From Parasphingorhabdus cellanae (GTDB taxonomy: Bacteria > Pseudomonadota > Alphaproteobacteria > Sphingomonadales > Sphingomonadaceae), in the NCBI RefSeq assembly GCF_017498565.1, contig NZ_CP071794.1:3338001-3402000 (forward strand): a stretch of 64,000 bases of DNA, given 5' to 3'. The translations under genes and the position numbers were made by a program. Each line of letters starts with the position of its first letter. Position 1 is the stretch's first letter. A model generated the notes under the pieces. That model searched no databases. It saw only the letters and a list, made by a program, of their open reading frames with translations, and was not told the origin of the DNA. Below, piece by piece: positions 53,760 to 63,499 of this stretch.

Positions 53760-55382
53760 TCATGTGGCAACGCGTTCGGCCTTCAATAGCATGTGTTCCG
53801 ACATCAATCCTTTGAACAAGCTGTAGCAGCATACCAGCAGGACAAGCGTGAAAGGCAGGCCGCTGGCAATCGTACCGGCCTGCATCGCACCCAATGCGCT
53901 GGCTCCACCGCCGACCAATAGCGCCGCTGCGACCATGCCTTGTAATGTCGCCCAGAAGATGCGCTGTGCAACGGGTGCGTCTGTTCTTCCGCCAGCGGTT
54001 ATGGCGTCAATGACCAGCGATCCGGAGTCTGATGAAGTCACAAAAAATACGATCAGCAAAATGATTGCCAGCGACGAGGCGATGTAGGGCATCGGCATAT
54101 TTTCCAGCATCTGGAACAGCACCAATGGCGCTTCGCTAATCCCTGCTGGCAGTTGCCCGATACCGTTCTTGATCTGCTCTATGGCCGCAACGCCGAATGT
54201 CGTGAACCAGATGATGGCGACAATAACAGGCACGACGAGGACGATTGTCAAAAATTGCCGAATGGTGCGGCCCCGCGAAATGCGCGCTATGAACATGCCG
54301 ACAAAGGGGGACCAACTGACCCACCATGCCCAGTAAAAGATCGTCCAGCCGTGATACCAGGCTTTGTCTTCGCGCGCCGTCCAGTCACTCAAGGGGATGG
54401 CATATTCGGCATAGCTCGCGATAGCGGTGCCAAAGCCGCTAAAGATTTTCAGTGTTGGTCCTGCTGTAAAAACAAAGGCGAGCAGCGCTGCCGCCAGGAC
54501 CATGTTGATGTTGCTCAGCAATTTTATACCGCCATCCATGCCGCGTATGACCGAAATAATAGCCAATATGGTAATGACCGCGATGAGCAAAAGTTGCGAG
54601 GTCAAACTGGCTTCAATGCCGAAGAGAAAGGATATACCCGTTGCGGCTTGCTGCGCGCCCAGACCTAAGGACGTTGCCAATCCGAACAAGGTGGCAATGA
54701 CCGCAAGAATATCGATGAGATGGCCGGGCCAGCCCCAGATGCGTTCGCCCAATAATGGATAAAAGGCCGAGCGAATGGTTAGCGGCAGCCCCTTGTTAAA
54801 CGCGAAAAAGGCCAGCGCCAAACCAATGACGGCATATATGGCCCACGGTGTCAGACCCCAGTGAAAGACCGTGGCGCCCAGTGCCAAGCGCATTGCCTCT
54901 GGTGTCCGCGATTCCACATTAAGCGGCGTGCCGCCCCAGTCTGTGTAATAGGCCACAGGCTCGGCGGAGCCGTAGAAAACCATGCCGATACCGATGCCTG
55001 CGGAGAACAGCATCGCGATCCACGAGGCTGTTCCGAATTCCGCCTTGGCATCTGGTCCTCCCAGACGAATTTTGCCAAGTGGCGAGATGGCAACCGCAAC
55101 GCAAAAAAGCAGAACGAAGTTCGATGCGATGACAAAGAACCAGTCAAAATGTTCCAGCGTCCATGCCTTGGTCGCTTCCAATCCCGTATTGGCTTTTTCC
55201 GGGAAGATCAGCGTCAGCAATACAAATGCGATGGTCAGCGCAGCGCTGATAAAAAATACCGGATTGTGCATCTCAAGCCCGAACGGATTGACGTTATCCT
55301 GACCGGCTTCATAATCGGTTTCGTAATCCGTATCGATCACATCCGCCGTTATGTCGGCTGCTGCTGTTTCTGTTCCGCTCAC
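53760..55382 (-). CDS. BCCT-family betaine/choline/carnitine transporter
   Basis: A 540-residue transporter with 12 predicted helices. GIGIGMVFYGSAEPVAYYTD (glycine-rich helix 3 region) and WTIFYWAWWVSWSPFVGMFI (Trp box of helix 8) are the BCCT signatures. The family imports quaternary ammonium compounds or DMSP, usually with sodium or protons. The glycine-rich GIGIGMVFYGSAEP favours a sodium-coupled BetP-like mode, but this is not decisive. GTG start overlaps the sulfotransferase stop by 4 bases (GTGA), so translation is coupled. Confidence 0.92.
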   Translation of the reverse strand: MSGTETAAADITADVIDTDYETDYEAGQDNVNPFGLEMHNPVFFISAALTIAFVLLTLIFPEKANTGLEATKAWTLEHFDWFFVIASNFVLLFCVAVAISPLGKIRLGGPDAKAEFGTASWIAMLFSAGIGIGMVFYGSAEPVAYYTDWGGTPLNVESRTPEAMRLALGATVFHWGLTPWAIYAVIGLALAFFAFNKGLPLTIRSAFYPLLGERIWGWPGHLIDILAVIATLFGLATSLGLGAQQAATGISFLFGIEASLTSQLLLIAVITILAIISVIRGMDGGIKLLSNINMVLAAALLAFVFTAGPTLKIFSGFGTAIASYAEYAIPLSDWTAREDKAWYHGWTIFYWAWWVSWSPFVGMFIARISRGRTIRQFLTIVLVVPVIVAIIWFTTFGVAAIEQIKNGIGQLPAGISEAPLVLFQMLENMPMPYIASSLAIILLIVFFVTSSDSGSLVIDAITAGGRTDAPVAQRIFWATLQGMVAAALLVGGGASALGAMQAGTIASGLPFTLVLLVCCYSLFKGLMSEHMLLKAERVAT

Positions 55383-57376
55383 TCTTGAGGCTCCAATATA
55401 TTGCGTCCCAGCGCATCTTTCAGCGGCTGCAAATGTGTTTCATAATGGCGCCATAGATCGACGCTGGCTTTCGTAATGGGTTGGCGCACCTGCTCTGAAC
55501 TGGCGGTGCGGACCGCGCGTTCGGTCTGGTGGAAGTCGATACAAGCTTGTTCAAAGGGCAGGCCGAGATAATCGAGCATCCGGCGCACTTGCCCGTCAAG
55601 ATCATCGAGCACATCTTCATGCTGGACACGCAAAACGGCGCCCGGCAGCACTGCATCCCAGTGGTCCATCAGCTGCACATAGTCGCTGTAATAGCGGCCA
55701 ATTTCATGCAATCCGTAGGTAAATTCCTGACCTTCGGCAAAAAGCTGCTTAAATCCGGAGAAGCAACAGGCCATTGGTTCTCGCCGGGCGTCGATGATTT
55801 TGGCATTGGGTAGAATGAGTTTTATCAGACCAATATGCCGGAAATTATTCGGCATTTTATCAATGAAATAGGGTGCGTCTTGGCGATGGATCTGCGTGCT
55901 ATCGATAAATTCCTGCCCCATGGCGCGCAATTTGTCGGCATCGAGTTCGTGCAGATTATCAGGATATAGCGAGTCATTGCTCGCCTGTTTCTGGCGCCGC
56001 AGGCGATGGGCGAGCGACAATATGTTGGGCAATTCGAGCGTGCCATCAATCTGGCTATGTGATGCCAATATCTGTTCCAGCAAAGTCGATCCGGCGCGCG
56101 GCAGGCCTAATATGAAAATGGGGTCGGGCGCATCGCATCCCTTGCCGGATTGCTTTTCAAACAGGGCGGGCGTGCAGGCTGTGGTCTGGCTGTTCAGTTC
56201 CGCTGTCATTTGGTCGGCATCATAGCGCGACTGCGTGCGTTTCAATTCATTGCCGCGCTGATAATGTTCAAAGGATGTGTCATAGTCCTTGCGGTCTTCA
56301 TAGGCTTTGCCGAGCGCGAAACAGATATGGATGCGGTTCTGATAGCTGAGCTGGTTGCCCTTTTCCTGGACTTCCATCAGGCTAAGTTCTTCGTCGCTAA
56401 ACCGATAGGTTTTCAGATTGGCTAAGCCATAATAAGCATCGCCATAGCCTGGATCTGATTTGACTGCCCCTTGGTAGGAGAGGACGGCCTCTTCATGTCT
56501 GCCAAAGGTTTTCAGCGCATGCCCTCGGGAGGTTAAAGTGACCGGATCATCCGGCAATTTTTGCAAGACTTTCTCAAACAAATCCAAGGCTTGCTCATAA
56601 TCGCCAGTCTGCATGGATTCGATGGCGAAAAGCGATTGAAAGACGGGGTTTTCCGGATCGCGTCGATAGAGCATTTCACTTTGTTGGAGCGCCTCGGCGA
56701 ATTTCTGACGCTTGCGCAGGATTTGAATATAATCAATCCGCACCTGAATATTATCCGGTTCAAATTCGATTGCGCTTTCCAGCAAGAAATCAGCGTCCTC
56801 CAATATGCCCAAACGCGCACCGATATCGGCCAGTAATCGCATCGCTTCGACATGATGGGGGTTTGTTTGCAAGAAATGGCGACAGGCATTTTCCGCCTTG
56901 ATCAGCTTCCCTTCATGCAACAGATGCGAGACCGCGACCAGTGGCTTGGGCATGGCGGCAATGCGCTGTTCTTGCCCGCGCATCTCCGCAGCGGCGTCGG
57001 GACGCCCCCAGCTTTCCAATATATCCGCTTGTGCTTTCCAGCTGGCTTGCAGCACCGGATTGCATATGCAGGCCCGGCGATAAGCGGCCATGGCGCTTTC
57101 AGCGTCGCCCATGGCTTTGAAAATATGACCTTCTTCCTGATAGGCACGGCCAAAATCAGGGGAGAGATTTTTCAGCTGATCGAGGCTGGCAAGGGCGGTT
57201 TCATTCTGCCCTAGATAGCGCTCACAAACGGCTTTCATATAAAGCGCGTCGATATTCTCTGCTTCATTCTGCAAGACAGATGAAGCAGAACCTAGCGCCG
57301 CCTCGAAGCGGCCCTCGTACATTTGAGCGCGCGCCTGTTTTAGCAATTCGGCTATATCAAGACCCGTTTCAGACAT
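55379..57376 (-). CDS. TPR-repeat sulfotransferase
   Basis: A 665-residue protein. Residues 1-400 hold about ten tetratricopeptide repeats (for example EALDLFEKVLQKLPDDPVTL and HEEAVLSYQGAVKSDPGYGD types). The sulfotransferase domain begins near residue 425 with FILGLPRAGSTLLEQILASH, the PAPS 5'-phosphosulfate loop. IDARREPMACCFSGFKQ is the 3'-phosphate-binding region. This architecture is common in sphingomonads near TonB receptors; natural acceptors are unknown. It is coupled to the BCCT gene and follows the receptor gene. Confidence 0.88.
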   Translation of the reverse strand: MSETGLDIAELLKQARAQMYEGRFEAALGSASSVLQNEAENIDALYMKAVCERYLGQNETALASLDQLKNLSPDFGRAYQEEGHIFKAMGDAESAMAAYRRACICNPVLQASWKAQADILESWGRPDAAAEMRGQEQRIAAMPKPLVAVSHLLHEGKLIKAENACRHFLQTNPHHVEAMRLLADIGARLGILEDADFLLESAIEFEPDNIQVRIDYIQILRKRQKFAEALQQSEMLYRRDPENPVFQSLFAIESMQTGDYEQALDLFEKVLQKLPDDPVTLTSRGHALKTFGRHEEAVLSYQGAVKSDPGYGDAYYGLANLKTYRFSDEELSLMEVQEKGNQLSYQNRIHICFALGKAYEDRKDYDTSFEHYQRGNELKRTQSRYDADQMTAELNSQTTACTPALFEKQSGKGCDAPDPIFILGLPRAGSTLLEQILASHSQIDGTLELPNILSLAHRLRRQKQASNDSLYPDNLHELDADKLRAMGQEFIDSTQIHRQDAPYFIDKMPNNFRHIGLIKLILPNAKIIDARREPMACCFSGFKQLFAEGQEFTYGLHEIGRYYSDYVQLMDHWDAVLPGAVLRVQHEDVLDDLDGQVRRMLDYLGLPFEQACIDFHQTERAVRTASSEQVRQPITKASVDLWRHYETHLQPLKDALGRNILEPQE

Positions 57377-57399
57377 ATGATCGCGGCTTACTGTCCTTC

Positions 57400-57435
57400 A
57401 AAAAAGGGGAGGCTAACCTGTTGATTAGCCTCCCC
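57400..57435 (-). terminator. Rho-independent terminator of the TonB receptor gene
   Basis: GGGGAGGCTAA (57406-57416) and TTAGCCTCCCC (57425-57435) form an 11-base perfect stem with an 8-base loop. Read on the minus strand it ends in TTTTTT. It separates the receptor from the downstream TPR-sulfotransferase gene, so the two are probably transcribed at least partly separately. Confidence 0.88.
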
Positions 57436-57450
57436 CTGTTGTATTGTTCC

Positions 57451-60078
57451 TTAATAAGTGAAGGAAACCCGCGCGCCAACAGTCAATGGGCGATTGACGG
57501 TGATCCTTGAACGATCATTGACGAAATTACCACTAACTTGCGCCCGTTCGTCCGATAGATTGTCACCAAATATCTCGAACGACCATTTGTCATCGCTGAT
57601 CCCGGCTGACAGACCGAAGGTTGTCCAGCTGTCGAGCGTGATCCGGTTGATCTCGATAATGTCGGTCGCAGCGGATCCCGAATGGGTAACCTGTGGCTGA
57701 ACATGCGCCGTCCAATCACCAAAGGCGTTCCATTCGTAACGCGCCCGCAAGTTGCCTTGGAAGCCTGGTGCAAAGGCAAGGCTGCGCCCTTCGATCACAT
57801 CATTGGTCGGCGTGAGAACGTCGGTAATCTCGGTATCCAAAATCGAGAAAGCCGCGCTAACCGTCAAACCGTCCAGTGCATAAGGTGCGATCGTGATGTC
57901 TGCTTCAACACCTTTGATTTCCGCATCCGCCGCATTGTCCGAGAAGAACAGATTGGTGATGCCTGGATCAAGCAGCGTGGTTTGCAGATTCTGAATATCC
58001 ACAAAGAAAGCGTTACCGTTGAAACGGACCTGATTGTCGAAGAGCGACGTTTTCCAACCAATTTCGTAATTGGTGACATCATCCGTATCCAGCTCAAACG
58101 GGACAGTAAAGCCGTTCGGCCCCGCTGCACCACCAGGGCGGTTGAGGAGGCCGGGCCGGAAACCTTCCGAATAGGTTGCATAGAACAGCAAGTCATCGGT
58201 TGGCGTCCATGTCAGGTTCGCCTTGAAGATGAAGCCATCGGTTGCCGCCTTATCTGGTGCACGCAGGGCATTAAACACCTGTTGGGCCTGACCTGCGCTC
58301 AAACCGGCGGCCTGAATGTCAGCCACCGATTGGCCCAGCGTGAATGTCTGGCGCAAGGCGTCGTTACAGCTGCCGATGAAAGTGAAGCTGCCATCGCCAT
58401 CATAAAGATCGCTGATATTCGTGCCAAATGCATTTTCATCAACACCGCTTGAGTTACAGAAAGACGAGTTGGCGCTGCCCTCTAGATCAACTTCCACATC
58501 ATAATAACGCGCACCCAAAGTGACCGCGAATTGATCCGAAATATCATAAGTGGCTTCACCAAATATACCGAATTGCTTGTCCGTCCGCTTTACATCGTTG
58601 CGGAAGATGGTGCCCGCTGGATAAGCATTGGTGTCTGAAATAAACGCGTTGGGTTGCGAGAAGTTGGGCGGGAAAGAGCCACCGAACAAGTCAATCGCGG
58701 TGCTGCCGGGATAGACAAAATCGTTGAGTTCCAGCAATTCCAGATCGCTGTAAAAACCGCCTGCGGTCAATCGTATCGGATAATCTTCCGGTGTATTGAA
58801 ACGCAGTTCGTGCGTCATCGCCTGGGTTTCCGTTCGAGAGTTCACGAACAGATTTGGTGCCTGACAGGTGCCTGTCGGAGCTGCGCCCGGATAGGATACC
58901 GAGCCGTCACAGATATAATAAGGAATATACTGACCAACAAACAGATAGTCGGAATAATCAACCCGCTGTGATGTCTCACGCTCGGTATAAGCACCGGTGT
59001 AAACGAGTTCCAGCGCGCCGATCCGGCCTTCCAAAGTCCAGCTGGTGTTGCTGAAATCATCCTTGATCTCATCCTGCTCAAAGCGTTGGATTTCGAGATC
59101 ACCCAAGGTTGGATCTTCAAAGAATACGCCGTCCGAGTCCAGACCCTGACGGGCATGGGCAACGGTAAGGCTCCAGTCATTGGAAAATTCATATTTACCG
59201 CTGACCCGAAAACCGAGATATTGCGTGTCGTTGAAATTATTCTCCACCAAGGCGCTGTTGTCAGCCAAAATGAAGTTCACCGCACTAAGATCAGCGCCGG
59301 CTTGCAAACCGGCACGACTGGCATTCACCGGTACGCCATTGTCCCGGATCGTACCAGCTGGCCGGAAACGCGCACTTTCGGCAGCGCTGCGTGTGCCAGC
59401 GACATTATCGATATAGCCGCCTTTATTATCATAATAACCAACAGCACGGATCGCGAAGCGGTCTGTAACCGGGATGTTTACCATGGCTTCGATATTGTTG
59501 CTCGGATCGCCATTTTTGGTGAACGAAACACCGGCTTTGGCTTTGAACTGAAATTGCCCGATGACTGGCTTGTTGGTGATCAAGCGGACCGTGCCTGCCT
59601 GTGAGCTGGCACCAAATAAAGTGCCTTGTGGCCCTGACAAAACTTCCACGCGCTCAAGGTCAGCCGCGTAAACATCGAGGTTACGGCCTGGTTGTGACAC
59701 TGGCTGTTCGTCGAGATAAAGCGCCACGTTGGGAGCCAGACCGGCAACACCAGCCGTTGTCAGGTTGGGTGTGGTAGAAGCCAGACCACGAATATAAATC
59801 GTGCTTTGACCCGGTCCGCCGCCGCCAGCGGTAACGCCGGGCAGTTGCTGTAGATAGTCGTCAAAGACAGTTACGCCCAATTGATCGAGTGTTTCTTCAC
59901 CCAATGCCTGAACAGCAACGGCAACATCCTGTAAATCTGCTGACCGTTTTGTCGCCGTAACGACAATTTCCTGCACGCCTTTTTGCTGTTCGTTATTTGC
60001 TGTTTCTTGAGCTTGTGCCGATACACAGCCCATAGCTGCGATCACCGCAAGCGATGCGCCCGTTTTTAAATATATCAA
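57451..60078 (-). CDS. TonB-dependent outer membrane receptor
   Basis: An 875-residue receptor. Signal peptide IYLKTGASLAVIAAMGCVSA is followed by QAQE. The TonB box region lies near QEIVVTATKR; a plug domain follows (QLPGVTAGGGGPGQSTIYIR), then a 22-strand barrel ending RVSFTY with the terminal aromatic. The receptor lacks iron-siderophore hallmarks that I can recognise, and the substrate is unknown. I choose the TTG at 60078 with GAGGG 4-5 bases upstream because the signal peptide begins there; 24 more codons are open. Confidence 0.9.
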   Translation of the reverse strand: MIYLKTGASLAVIAAMGCVSAQAQETANNEQQKGVQEIVVTATKRSADLQDVAVAVQALGEETLDQLGVTVFDDYLQQLPGVTAGGGGPGQSTIYIRGLASTTPNLTTAGVAGLAPNVALYLDEQPVSQPGRNLDVYAADLERVEVLSGPQGTLFGASSQAGTVRLITNKPVIGQFQFKAKAGVSFTKNGDPSNNIEAMVNIPVTDRFAIRAVGYYDNKGGYIDNVAGTRSAAESARFRPAGTIRDNGVPVNASRAGLQAGADLSAVNFILADNSALVENNFNDTQYLGFRVSGKYEFSNDWSLTVAHARQGLDSDGVFFEDPTLGDLEIQRFEQDEIKDDFSNTSWTLEGRIGALELVYTGAYTERETSQRVDYSDYLFVGQYIPYYICDGSVSYPGAAPTGTCQAPNLFVNSRTETQAMTHELRFNTPEDYPIRLTAGGFYSDLELLELNDFVYPGSTAIDLFGGSFPPNFSQPNAFISDTNAYPAGTIFRNDVKRTDKQFGIFGEATYDISDQFAVTLGARYYDVEVDLEGSANSSFCNSSGVDENAFGTNISDLYDGDGSFTFIGSCNDALRQTFTLGQSVADIQAAGLSAGQAQQVFNALRAPDKAATDGFIFKANLTWTPTDDLLFYATYSEGFRPGLLNRPGGAAGPNGFTVPFELDTDDVTNYEIGWKTSLFDNQVRFNGNAFFVDIQNLQTTLLDPGITNLFFSDNAADAEIKGVEADITIAPYALDGLTVSAAFSILDTEITDVLTPTNDVIEGRSLAFAPGFQGNLRARYEWNAFGDWTAHVQPQVTHSGSAATDIIEINRITLDSWTTFGLSAGISDDKWSFEIFGDNLSDERAQVSGNFVNDRSRITVNRPLTVGARVSFTY

Positions 60079-60430
60079 ATAACCCTCTTGTGGTTTTATT
60101 AGAATTCTAGGGAAAAATAAATTCGACCGGTCAAAACCTATCGAACCCATTGCAAAGCCAAAAAAAACTGTCCCCGACGATATTGGCCTTCAAAATGTAC
60201 GGCTATGTATAGCGCCTATTTCAGGTTTGTGAACCGCCCTAAGGGGCATGTGGTGCATCAAAGTCACAGATTTTACATAGACGATCGTTTAATCCTGTCA
60301 TCCCGCACGGGAATCTGCCAAAAATTGCTGAAAAAGATGGAAATTTGAAGTCTTTGCCGGCGACAGACAAGCTTCAGGCAACAAGCCAGCTCAAGATGCC
60401 TGGTACCGACACTGTAAAGACACGATAGAC
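60079..60430. other. Intergenic region between the TonB receptor and molybdenum enzyme genes
   Basis: The 352 bases hold the receptor's leader and promoter and the tail of the oxidoreductase transcript. A short palindrome TCCCG-CA-CGGGA at 60301-60312, within TGTCATCCCGCACGGGAATC, looks like a remnant of a dispersed intergenic repeat. No gene is apparent. Confidence 0.5.
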
Positions 60431-62569
60431 CTAAGCTGCGTTCACCCGCACCGGTATCGCGCTTTGTACGGCTTGGCCGGTAATCGGGTCGAGCCAGTTA
60501 TCATCGACAATCAGCCGGTTGGTCGAGCCGCCCTTGGTCATCACGTCATCCTTGCCCGCCTCGCTATCACCAAAGGCATGGCTCATCGAAATCACACCTG
60601 GGCGAACTTTTTCGTCCGCTTTGGCCATTCCGAAAATTGAGGCAGTCGGCGATGTGATTTCGATAATCGCGCCATCGCTGATGCCAGCCTTCGCCATATC
60701 ATCGGGATTGATGAAGGCCGGGTTGGTCGGCATTTTCTCGACCAGTTTAGGGAAAGGATGGCCATTGCTGTTATAACGGTGCTTGGACCGGCGGGATATC
60801 AAGCGGAAGTCAAAGCCGTTTTTGACCGGATCATTGGCCGCATAATCGATGAGCTCGCTTGGCATCGCGCCAGCGTTCAGGTCAAAGCGGTTCTCGCTGT
60901 CCGGATCGGCAGGGCCGACAACCGGGTGTAGTTCATCATAGGTAATTGCCGCGCCTTTACGTTCCAGTGCCGCGGCATCCGCTTTCGCCTTACTGGGTTT
61001 GAGCAGCGAGCCCTCTGAAATCAAATCAAGCACGGTTGCTTTGTCGGGACATTCATCCATCGATACGGAACCGCCGGGATAGTTCATTTCGATGCCCATA
61101 TGCTTGGCCAGCCACCAGAGCATTTCATATTCGTCCATCGTGTCGCCTGGGGCCGAGACCATGGCTTCGGTATAATGGGCATAAGCCTCTTCGGTAAAGG
61201 CATCAGAGACGTTGTTAATGTCTTCGCGTTCCAGACACATGCTGGGCGCCAGGATGATGTCGGCGCGCTTGGCGCTGGCGGACATCCAAGGATCGACCTG
61301 AATAAATAATTCGCATTCTTCGAGTGCGCGGCGGACTTTATGTTGGTCGGGGAAAGCAATTTCGGGATTGCCGCCAATCGAGATCAGCGCCTTGATCTGA
61401 CCGTCGCCCGGCGTGAGGATTTCATCCGCAAGGACATTGCAAGGCATTTCCTTGCCGAGATGACCCAGACCGCGGATGCGGGATTTGGGAAAGCCTTCGC
61501 CAAACATGGGGACTGGCGGCGCAACTTGCGCTTTTTTGGGCCCGCCGCTGACCGGATTGAACACCATCGGTGCGGACACTCTTTCGCCTTCCTGATTGAA
61601 GCGCGCGCACAGGATGTTGAGCGATGCCACCAGATATTCGGTGAGCGTGCCATTGCCCGCCATTTCCGGACCGGTGCCGGTCACGACGCGGCCTTTATTG
61701 GCGCCAGCAAACATACGGGCAGCCTTGATCAGCTCGTCCTTTTCCACCCCGGCACGCTTGGCGGCCGCATCAGGTGTCATCGATTTAACAGCGGCTTCCA
61801 GTTCCTCAACGCCGTCGACATGAGCGGCAACGAAATTCTGGTCGAACAGCTTTTCTTCAAAAATTACGTTGAGCATGCCAGCGAGCAGGGCAGGGTCCTC
61901 GCCCGGTTTCACAGGAAGATGGACGTCAGCCCGCCGGGCCATGTCGCTGACGCGCGGGTCGGCGACGATGAGCTTCAAACCGCGCTCCTGTGCGTCACGC
62001 AGGCCGCGCGATGGAGACGATGTTGGCATGCCGCCGGAATAATGCGAGACAATCGGGTTATTGCCGACAAACATGGCTACGTCAGAATCGGTAAAGGCAT
62101 TGCCACCACCCATCCACATGCCATAGCGCGCGGTCGTAAAAACCTTGGCGGGCTGATCCACGGTGACGCTGGTGTACCAGTTGCGAGAGCCGATGCCCTG
62201 CGCAAAGGCGTAAGATGTCCCTAGAACAGCGCTATTCTGAAACGCATTGGTGCCGCAATAGACCGCGATGCTGTGAGGGCCGTGCTCCTCAACCATCTTT
62301 TTCATCTGTGCGCCGGCCAGTGCCAAGGCGTCTGCCGTTGCAATGTCCTTGAACGTGCCGTCTTCCTGACGGATTTTGCTAGTGATCATCCGGTCTGGAA
62401 GGTTGTGCATATCGGTGAGCTGACGGCCCTTGATGCAGGTATAGCCATGGAAAAGATGATCTTCTTTGTCGCCGCGCACCGCGACAACTTTGTCATCCTC
62501 CACATCGATCAGCATCGCACAGCTCGCATGACAGAATCGGCAAAAGCTTCGTTTGGTTTCCACGGCCAC
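60431..62569 (-). CDS. Molybdopterin oxidoreductase (DMSO reductase family) with Fe-S cluster
   Basis: A 712-residue enzyme. The N-terminal [4Fe-4S] ligands are Cys10, Cys13, Cys17 (CRFCHASC) and a Cys near residue 45 (YTCIKGR). FVGNNPIVSHYSGG, KLIVADPRVSDMARRADVHL and the C-terminal MSHAFGDSEAGK carry the bis-MGD contacts. Where formate dehydrogenases and nitrate reductases have the Mo ligand (DxCxR), this protein reads TVDQPAKV, so no Cys/SeCys/Ser is visible. No signal peptide or partner subunit gene. GTG start with AGGAG 7 bases upstream. Substrate unknown. Confidence 0.85.
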   Translation of the reverse strand: MAVETKRSFCRFCHASCAMLIDVEDDKVVAVRGDKEDHLFHGYTCIKGRQLTDMHNLPDRMITSKIRQEDGTFKDIATADALALAGAQMKKMVEEHGPHSIAVYCGTNAFQNSAVLGTSYAFAQGIGSRNWYTSVTVDQPAKVFTTARYGMWMGGGNAFTDSDVAMFVGNNPIVSHYSGGMPTSSPSRGLRDAQERGLKLIVADPRVSDMARRADVHLPVKPGEDPALLAGMLNVIFEEKLFDQNFVAAHVDGVEELEAAVKSMTPDAAAKRAGVEKDELIKAARMFAGANKGRVVTGTGPEMAGNGTLTEYLVASLNILCARFNQEGERVSAPMVFNPVSGGPKKAQVAPPVPMFGEGFPKSRIRGLGHLGKEMPCNVLADEILTPGDGQIKALISIGGNPEIAFPDQHKVRRALEECELFIQVDPWMSASAKRADIILAPSMCLEREDINNVSDAFTEEAYAHYTEAMVSAPGDTMDEYEMLWWLAKHMGIEMNYPGGSVSMDECPDKATVLDLISEGSLLKPSKAKADAAALERKGAAITYDELHPVVGPADPDSENRFDLNAGAMPSELIDYAANDPVKNGFDFRLISRRSKHRYNSNGHPFPKLVEKMPTNPAFINPDDMAKAGISDGAIIEITSPTASIFGMAKADEKVRPGVISMSHAFGDSEAGKDDVMTKGGSTNRLIVDDNWLDPITGQAVQSAIPVRVNAA

Positions 62570-62731
62570 AATTTATCTCCTAATTGCTCCGATATTATCA
62601 GCGACTGGGGGCAGCGCGACTGGCAAAACTGTGCAGGACGATGGTATTCGCGCAGTATCTATTCTGTGTATTGCCACGATCTGTTCCGAAGGGGCAGTAG
62701 GACGCTAAACTGCTATTACAGGAGATGAATT

Positions 62732-63487
62732 ATGGGCCGTGTGCAGGATAAAGTGATATTGCTGACCGGAGGAGCAATGGGTCTGGGCAGGGCCGCCGCA
62801 GCCCGGTTGGTGGAAGAGGGCGCACGCATTGTCATCACGGACCACAATGTCGAAGCGGGGATGAAAACGGCCCAGGCGCTTGGTGATGATGTGGAGTTTC
62901 TGGAACAGGATGTGACTGACCCTGATCGCTGGGCCGAGGTCATCGCGCATATGGAATCGAAATATGGCCGACTGGATGTGTTGATTAACAATGCTGCTGT
63001 CACGGTTTTCGGTTCGATCGCTGATGTCAGCTATGAAGATTTCAAGCGCTGTTACACTGTCGATGTGGACTCTATCTTCCTCGGCTGCAAATCCGCGATG
63101 GATTTGATGAGCAAGACCGGTGGTTCGATGATCAACTTTTCATCCGCTGCAGCGATCAGTGCGAGCGCGGACCTCGTCGCCTATAATTCGGCAAAGGCGG
63201 CCCTTCCGATGCTGACGAAATCCATCGCGCTGTATTGTGCGAGGGAAAAAAACGGCGTGCGGGTCAACGCGGTGCTGCCCGGGACGATCATGACACCCAA
63301 CGTGCAAAGTGTGATCGACGGAACGCCTGATCCCGCCGCAACGGAGCAATCCTTTGCCTTGGCCCAGCCGATTGGACATATGGGCGAGCCCGATGATATT
63401 GCGCATCTGCTGGTGTATCTGGCATCCGATGAGAGTAAATTTGCAACCGGTGCAGCTTTCGCTGTGGATGGCGGCTTGAGCATATAG
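62732..63487 (+). CDS. Short-chain dehydrogenase/reductase
   Basis: A 251-residue classical SDR. GGAMGLG (residues 13-19) is the cofactor loop; an acidic ITDHN after strand 2 favours NAD over NADP. NNAAVTVFG, Ser in NFSSAAA, and YNSAK (YxxxK) give the catalytic set. VDGGLSI ends the protein. Its substrate is unknown. AGGAGA lies 7 bases before the ATG. It is divergent from the molybdenum enzyme gene (162 bases apart). Confidence 0.9.
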   Translation: MGRVQDKVILLTGGAMGLGRAAAARLVEEGARIVITDHNVEAGMKTAQALGDDVEFLEQDVTDPDRWAEVIAHMESKYGRLDVLINNAAVTVFGSIADVSYEDFKRCYTVDVDSIFLGCKSAMDLMSKTGGSMINFSSAAAISASADLVAYNSAKAALPMLTKSIALYCAREKNGVRVNAVLPGTIMTPNVQSVIDGTPDPAATEQSFALAQPIGHMGEPDDIAHLLVYLASDESKFATGAAFAVDGGLSI

Positions 63488-63499
63488 GAAAAGGACGGG

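Noticed and set aside
57682..58452. Plus-strand open frame of 256 codons opposite the TonB receptor
   Set aside because: Antisense to a well-supported receptor barrel; no recognisable domain or start signal.
60295..60320. Partial palindrome TCCCGCACGGGA as a terminator
   Set aside because: Arms of only 5 bases and no T-run; more likely a fragment of a dispersed repeat.
61340..62224. Plus-strand open frame of 294 codons opposite the molybdenum enzyme
   Set aside because: Shadow of the real gene; composition biased and no family match.
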